Positions 32,254 to 35,806 of a stretch of 35,806 bases of DNA are shown in pieces (the first letter of the stretch is position 1; each line of letters starts with the position of its first letter). Made by a program: the position numbers and the translations under genes. Origin of the DNA: an uncultured Collinsella sp. (GTDB lineage Bacteria; Actinomycetota; Coriobacteriia; Coriobacteriales; Coriobacteriaceae); the NCBI GenBank assembly GCA_900544845.1, contig UQWV01000017.1:1-35806 (forward strand), read 5' to 3'. Below the pieces are notes generated by a model. It was not told the origin of the DNA. It made no database searches and was given only the letters and a program-made list of their open reading frames with translations.

Positions 32254-32805
32254 CTAGAACTTGACGGTCGGGGCCTGGCGGGCTGCTTCGGCGGCCTCGA
32301 AGCCTTGGCGCTCCTTAACCTGGAAGATGCCGGCAAAGATGACAGCCGGGAACGTCTGAATGGCGTTGTTGTAGCTGAGTACGCAGTCGTTGTAGCTCTG
32401 GCGTGCATAGCTAATCTTGTTCTCGGTATCCTCGAGCGATGCCTGCAGCTGCGTAAAGTTGGTGTTTGCCTTAAGATCGGGATAGGCCTCGGCTACGGCG
32501 AAGAGCTGGCGTAGCGCACCGGTCAGCACGTTGTCGGCTTCCATCTTGGCCTCGGGCGTGGTGGCCTTGACGGCGGTGTTGCGCGCGCTGATCACGGCGG
32601 AGAGCGTCTCCTGCTCGTGCTTGGCGTAGCCCTTGACGGTCTCGACCAGGTTGGGGATCAGGTCGTTGCGGCGCTGCAGCTGCGTATCGATGTTCTGCCA
32701 GGCGTTATCGATGCGGTTACGCTTGGTGACCATGTTGTTGTAGATGCCGGCGATGGCGCAGACAATCACAATGACAACAACGATGCCGATGATGACGGTA
32801 ATCAT
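32254..32805 (-). CDS. LemA-family protein
   Basis: A 183-residue protein with one N-terminal membrane segment (about 2-22) and a long helical domain facing outward: KRNRIDNAWQNIDTQLQRRNDLIPNLVETVKGYA is the LemA hallmark, then QRQ-like helices ending YNNAIQTFPAVIFAGIFQVKERQGFEA. Its function is poorly known; related proteins occur near membrane stress and surface proteins. ATG 32805 follows GGAGAC. It is divergent from a TetR gene. The usual TPM/YgcG partner is absent here. Confidence 0.9.
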   Translation of the reverse strand: MITVIIGIVVVIVIVCAIAGIYNNMVTKRNRIDNAWQNIDTQLQRRNDLIPNLVETVKGYAKHEQETLSAVISARNTAVKATTPEAKMEADNVLTGALRQLFAVAEAYPDLKANTNFTQLQASLEDTENKISYARQSYNDCVLSYNNAIQTFPAVIFAGIFQVKERQGFEAAEAARQAPTVKF

Positions 32806-33004
32806 GATGTCTCCGTTTCGAATGGCCGCGGCGGCATGCGCCAGCTGCCGTTGGTATAACGCTACTAGTATACCCGCAACGTTTTGCCGTGCCGAACTTT
32901 CCGGCAAGCGTTATGTTTTCGGCGGGGTCGGTACCGGGGCAAAGCGCTCGAGGTACAGGTGTAAGATATGCGACAGATTGACGAGTGTTGTCTTTGCCCT
33001 GAGG

Positions 33005-33601
33005 ATGGCGATACCAGTGGACCTTCGCATTAAGAAAACCTACCGCGCCCTGTTCGATGCCTTCACCGAGCTTCTCGAGGAGCATCGTTTTGAGGACCTG
33101 ACGGTTGCCATGCTGTGCGACCGCGCCATGATTCGCCGCACGACGTTCTACAAGCACTTTCGCGACAAGAACGATTACTTTGCCTTTTATATCGATGAGC
33201 TTATGTCGGGCTTGCCGCAAAAACAGCCCGATGAGGCCGGCGCAGTGTCTGCCGAGGACGTGCGCGCGCTTCGGCACGCAATTTTGGACGATGCCATGGA
33301 TTTGATTCTGGCGCACGAGCAGCTCATGGATAACATTTTGGCAAGCAGCATGTCGGGCATGTTGACCAACGTTATTTGCGACCGCATTGCCCGCTCCATC
33401 CGCGAGCGTGTGATGAACGTGCTTGCCGAGGATGCCCTGGCCCCCGTGTCACTCGAGACGACGTCTGAGTTTGTCGCCGGCGGTATTATTCGACTTTTCA
33501 CGATATGGTGGGAATCGGGCCACGATCTTGAGCGTCGACCTGAGATGGCCGACGTGGTCGATGCGCTGTTCGAGCGGACCATGACGCCGGTGCATCACTA
33601 A
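33005..33601 (+). CDS. TetR-family transcriptional regulator
   Basis: A 198-residue regulator with N-terminal HTH: RIKKTYRALFDAFTELLEEHRFEDLTVAMLCDRAMIRRTTFYKHFRDKNDYF, here given only by its end points R8 and F59 in effect, closing with the typical TFYKHF helix. The C-terminal ligand domain resembles the TetR_C group of DhaS-like regulators. The start is uncertain: ATG 33005 lacks a spaced ribosome site, while GTG 33017 has GAGG 12 bases before it and loses only four residues. It is divergent from LemA across about 200 bases, and LemA is a possible target. Confidence 0.85.
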   Translation: MAIPVDLRIKKTYRALFDAFTELLEEHRFEDLTVAMLCDRAMIRRTTFYKHFRDKNDYFAFYIDELMSGLPQKQPDEAGAVSAEDVRALRHAILDDAMDLILAHEQLMDNILASSMSGMLTNVICDRIARSIRERVMNVLAEDALAPVSLETTSEFVAGGIIRLFTIWWESGHDLERRPEMADVVDALFERTMTPVHH

Positions 33602-33604
33602 AAG

Positions 33605-33694
33605 TGGCGGAGAGAGGGGGATTCGAACCCCCGGAACGCTCTCGCGCTCAACGGTTTTCAAGACCGCCGCATTCAACCGCTCTGCCATCTCTCC
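33605..33694 (-). tRNA. tRNA-Ser, anticodon UGA
   Basis: On the minus strand the gene starts GGAGAGA and ends TCTCTCC-G-CCA, so the CCA end is encoded. The anticodon loop CTTGAAA gives UGA (plus-strand 33658-33660), reading UCA and other UCN codons. A long variable arm (GAGCGCGAGAGCGTTC region) and the T arm GGGGGTTCGAATCCCCC identify a class II serine tRNA. It lies tail-to-tail with the TetR gene, with 3 bases between. Confidence 0.97.
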
Positions 33695-33745
33695 GTGAGT
33701 CGTAATGATAGCATCGTTTTGAATTTGCAACAGGGAAGGCGAACG

Positions 33746-35527
33746 ATGACGATCACCGAAATCGATGAGAAGTTCATGCGCGAGGCGCTGGCAGAGGCGC
33801 GAGCCGCCGCGGCGGTGGGCGAGGTGCCCATCGGAGCCGTAGTGGTGCGCGCGGGTGAGATTGTCGCGAGGGCGCATAATCGTCGCGAGCTCGACCAGGA
33901 CCCTTCGGCGCATGCAGAGTTTGCGGCCGTGTGCGCTGCCGCTCGGTCGCTCGGTCGCTGGCGCCTTTCCGACTGTACGGTCTATGTGACGTTGGAACCC
34001 TGCTGCATGTGCGCGGGCCTTATGGTTAACGCGCGCGTGGGGCGCTGCGTGTATGGCGCGAGCGACGCCAAGGCGGGCGCGTTGGGATCCCTATACGATT
34101 TGAATGCCGACTCGCGCCTGAATCATCGGTTTAACGTGATGGCTGGGGTCCTGGCGGATGAATGCCGCGAGCTGCTGAGTAGCTATTTTGGCGGTCTGCG
34201 CGGAACGAGCGGCGCTGATTGCGGTTGTGGGGCCGATCTTGAGGCGCATGCCGCACACGCCGCGGCGCTCGCGGGTGCCGAAGAGGATGCTGGCGCGGCG
34301 GTTGATTTTGGCCCCGTGCAGCGCCGGCCCCGCCGTGTGCTGTTGGCGGTCGACTCCTTTAAGGGCAGCGTTTCGAGTGCGCAGGCGGAGGCGGCGGTTG
34401 CCGAAGGCGTGCGCCGTGTGTGGTCCGATGCCCAGGTGGCCGTATTGCCGCTGGCAGATGGTGGCGAGGGAACGCTCGATGCCGTTGCTGCGTGCGGCGG
34501 TGAGATTGTGACCTGCGAGGTGGCAGGCCCCTTGGGCGACCGCGTGTCTGCCCGGATGCTGGTGGACGGCGAGCGCGACTCGGCTGTAATTGAGATGGCC
34601 GAGGCGGCGGGTATTGGGTATTCACCCTGCACGGAATCGGCGGCGCTCGCGGCTTCGACCTATGGCGTGGGCGAGCTGATGCTCCGTGCGGTTCGCGCCG
34701 GGGCAAAGACTATCTATATTGGTCTGGGCGGCAGTGCCACCAACGACGGTGGCGCCGGCATGCTGCAGGCGCTGGGCGCGCGTGTGGTCGATGATCAGGG
34801 CTGCGATGTCGCCCCCGGTCTTGCCGGCCTTGAGCAGGTGGCGAGCGTTGATTTGGCGTCAGTGCTGCAGGCTTTGGATGGCGCTCGTATCGTTGTGCTT
34901 TCGGATGTCGAGAATCCGCTTGTGGGGCGTCGTGGTGCGTTGGCAGTGTTCGGTGGACAGAAGGGCCTGCCGACGGGGGATGCCGAGGCCCTGGGCAAGT
35001 ACGACGGATGGATGGTCGGCTATGGACGCCTGCTCGATGCGGCGATTGCCGGAGCTCGAGCCCAGGGGCTGTTGCGCGTACCCGAGGGTGCACGGACATT
35101 TGGTTCGGTGCTCGGCGTGCCCGGTGCCGGTGCTGCCGGCGGCCTGGGTGCCGCGCTGCTGGCGCTCGGTGCCGAGTTGCGTTCGGGCGTGGAGACGGTG
35201 CTCGATCTGATTGGGTTTGACGAGCGCGTACGCGATGTCGACCTGGTCATTACAGGCGAGGGTAATATGGACGAGCAATCCGCCGCCGGTAAGGCACCGG
35301 TGGGCGTGGCCCGTCGTGCGAAGCGATATGGCAAGCCGGTGGTCGCCGTCGTGGGCGGTCGTGCCGACAACCTGGATGCGGTGTACGAGCAGGGCATCGA
35401 TTTGGTGCTTCCGATCTGCCGCAAGCCCATGGACCTGGAACAGGCACTCGATCCGCAAGAAGCCACAACCAACCTCATCTGTGCCGGCGAGTCAGCCGCA
35501 CAAGCCTATGACCTCGCTCGCCTCTAA
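33746..35527 (+). CDS. Fusion: TadA-type tRNA adenosine deaminase + glycerate kinase
   Basis: One 593-residue frame holds two complete enzymes. Residues 1-150 are a TadA deaminase (A34 to inosine in tRNA-Arg): VGEVPIGAVVV, zinc/catalytic SAHAEFAAV (His56, Glu58) and EPCCMCAG (Cys86, Cys89), then YGASDAKAGALGSLYDL and LNHRF. A Gly/Ala/Cys-rich, likely flexible linker (151-195) follows. Residues 196-593 are a glycerate kinase of the GlxK/GarK family: VLLAVDSFKGSVSSAQAEA, LPLADGGEGTLDA, GLGGSATNDGGAGML, SVLGVPGAGAAGGLGAALLAL and ITGEGNMDEQSAAGKAP, all family signatures. No stop or frameshift lies between them. GGAAGG precedes ATG 33746. The two activities have no known link. Confidence 0.9.
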   Translation: MTITEIDEKFMREALAEARAAAAVGEVPIGAVVVRAGEIVARAHNRRELDQDPSAHAEFAAVCAAARSLGRWRLSDCTVYVTLEPCCMCAGLMVNARVGRCVYGASDAKAGALGSLYDLNADSRLNHRFNVMAGVLADECRELLSSYFGGLRGTSGADCGCGADLEAHAAHAAALAGAEEDAGAAVDFGPVQRRPRRVLLAVDSFKGSVSSAQAEAAVAEGVRRVWSDAQVAVLPLADGGEGTLDAVAACGGEIVTCEVAGPLGDRVSARMLVDGERDSAVIEMAEAAGIGYSPCTESAALAASTYGVGELMLRAVRAGAKTIYIGLGGSATNDGGAGMLQALGARVVDDQGCDVAPGLAGLEQVASVDLASVLQALDGARIVVLSDVENPLVGRRGALAVFGGQKGLPTGDAEALGKYDGWMVGYGRLLDAAIAGARAQGLLRVPEGARTFGSVLGVPGAGAAGGLGAALLALGAELRSGVETVLDLIGFDERVRDVDLVITGEGNMDEQSAAGKAPVGVARRAKRYGKPVVAVVGGRADNLDAVYEQGIDLVLPICRKPMDLEQALDPQEATTNLICAGESAAQAYDLARL

Positions 35528-35537
35528 GGCCTATCTC

Positions 35538-35752
35538 CCTATAAGTTGCGGTGGAATACGGAGTGTTTTTGCCTTTAAGGGGCCAATTCAGTCCGTATTC
35601 CACCGCAACTTCGAGAATGGCCATTCGAGGTTGGCTGCCTTGGGTCTTGGATCGGACCGTTTGCCACGAAACGTGGCCATCTACTACGTTAAACCGGCCA
35701 CTCTCGACCATCCCGGAATTTACAAAAACAAAACCGACGCTCCTATAAGTTG
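35538..35752. other. Structured, possibly mobile, stretch bounded by direct repeats
   Basis: CCTATAAGTTG occurs at 35538-35548 and again at 35742-35752. Between them lie the perfect hairpin above and a second inverted repeat, TCGAGAATGGCC (35611-35622) with GGCCACTCTCGA (35696-35707), matching at 11 of 12. No gene is convincing up to the window end. It could be a non-autonomous element or a structured RNA. Confidence 0.4.
35543..35611. repeat. Perfect 20-bp inverted repeat after the fusion gene
   Basis: AAGTTGCGGTGGAATACGGA (35543-35562) is the exact reverse complement of 35592-35611, with a 29-base loop containing TTTTTGCC. It probably acts as terminator or transcript stabiliser for the fusion gene and begins a larger structured stretch. 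Confidence 0.7.
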
Positions 35753-35806
35753 TCAAGAGGCAGTTTGCGGGAGCGCTCTCTCCAATTCGCACAGGAGCTC
35801 GTAATA

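Noticed and set aside
33449..33913. A 154-codon minus-strand frame
   Set aside because: It translates the tRNA-Ser gene, a well-known false protein, and overlaps two real genes.
35551..35748. A 65-codon frame at the right edge
   Set aside because: It starts within the perfect inverted repeat and runs through the structured stretch; no ribosome site.

Overview
The window looks like a chromosomal segment of a high-GC Gram-positive anaerobe, most likely a gut coriobacterium close to Collinsella. This is an inference from GC-rich codon use, strong AGGAGG-type ribosome sites, and the mix of several PTS, ABC, LacI, GntR, MarR and TetR genes. There is no rRNA, phage block, CRISPR array or intact transposase. 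Genes are densely packed on both strands and mostly separated by clear bidirectional terminators.

Layout: 1-2700 holds a polar amino-acid ABC importer (lipoprotein, permease, ATPase). 2931-5006 is an EF-G-like GTPase paralogue. 5121-7216 (minus) holds a secreted or membrane-anchored DNA/RNA nuclease and a LacI regulator. The LacI gene is divergent from a six-gene sugar operon at 7632-13722: PTS EIIBC, a GatZ/KbaZ-family protein, a small transaldolase, a split transketolase and PTS EIIA. Then come larE (minus), a HAD phosphatase/mutase (plus) and a second LacI regulator (minus), followed by glmS, a FadR-type GntR regulator (minus), a YeiH-family membrane protein, a degenerate AAA+/Fis regulator and an unknown single-span membrane protein. 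23227-24333 has a nitroreductase (minus) and a small unknown protein. 24515-28744 is a MarR plus heterodimeric ABC exporter operon. After it lie cysE (minus), a DedA protein, a branched-chain aminotransferase, a MITE-like stretch, LemA (minus), a TetR regulator, tRNA-Ser(UGA) (minus) and, at 33746-35527, one reading frame that joins a TadA-type tRNA deaminase to a glycerate kinase.

How the genes work together: the sugar operon appears to import a ketose as a monophosphate, isomerise it, and feed it into the non-oxidative pentose phosphate pathway through its own transaldolase and transketolase. It carries no sugar kinase and no catalytic aldolase subunit. Two amino-acid loci, the ABC importer and the branched-chain aminotransferase, share a near-identical 18-bp inverted-repeat site in their promoters, which suggests a common regulator.

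The intergenic DNA is rich in structure. A long hairpin family occurs inside two operons, always between an abundant-product gene and the next gene. A REP-like family carries a CCTGTCCC loop core. There is also a possible pseudoknot between two operon genes, and two MITE-like inverted-repeat elements.
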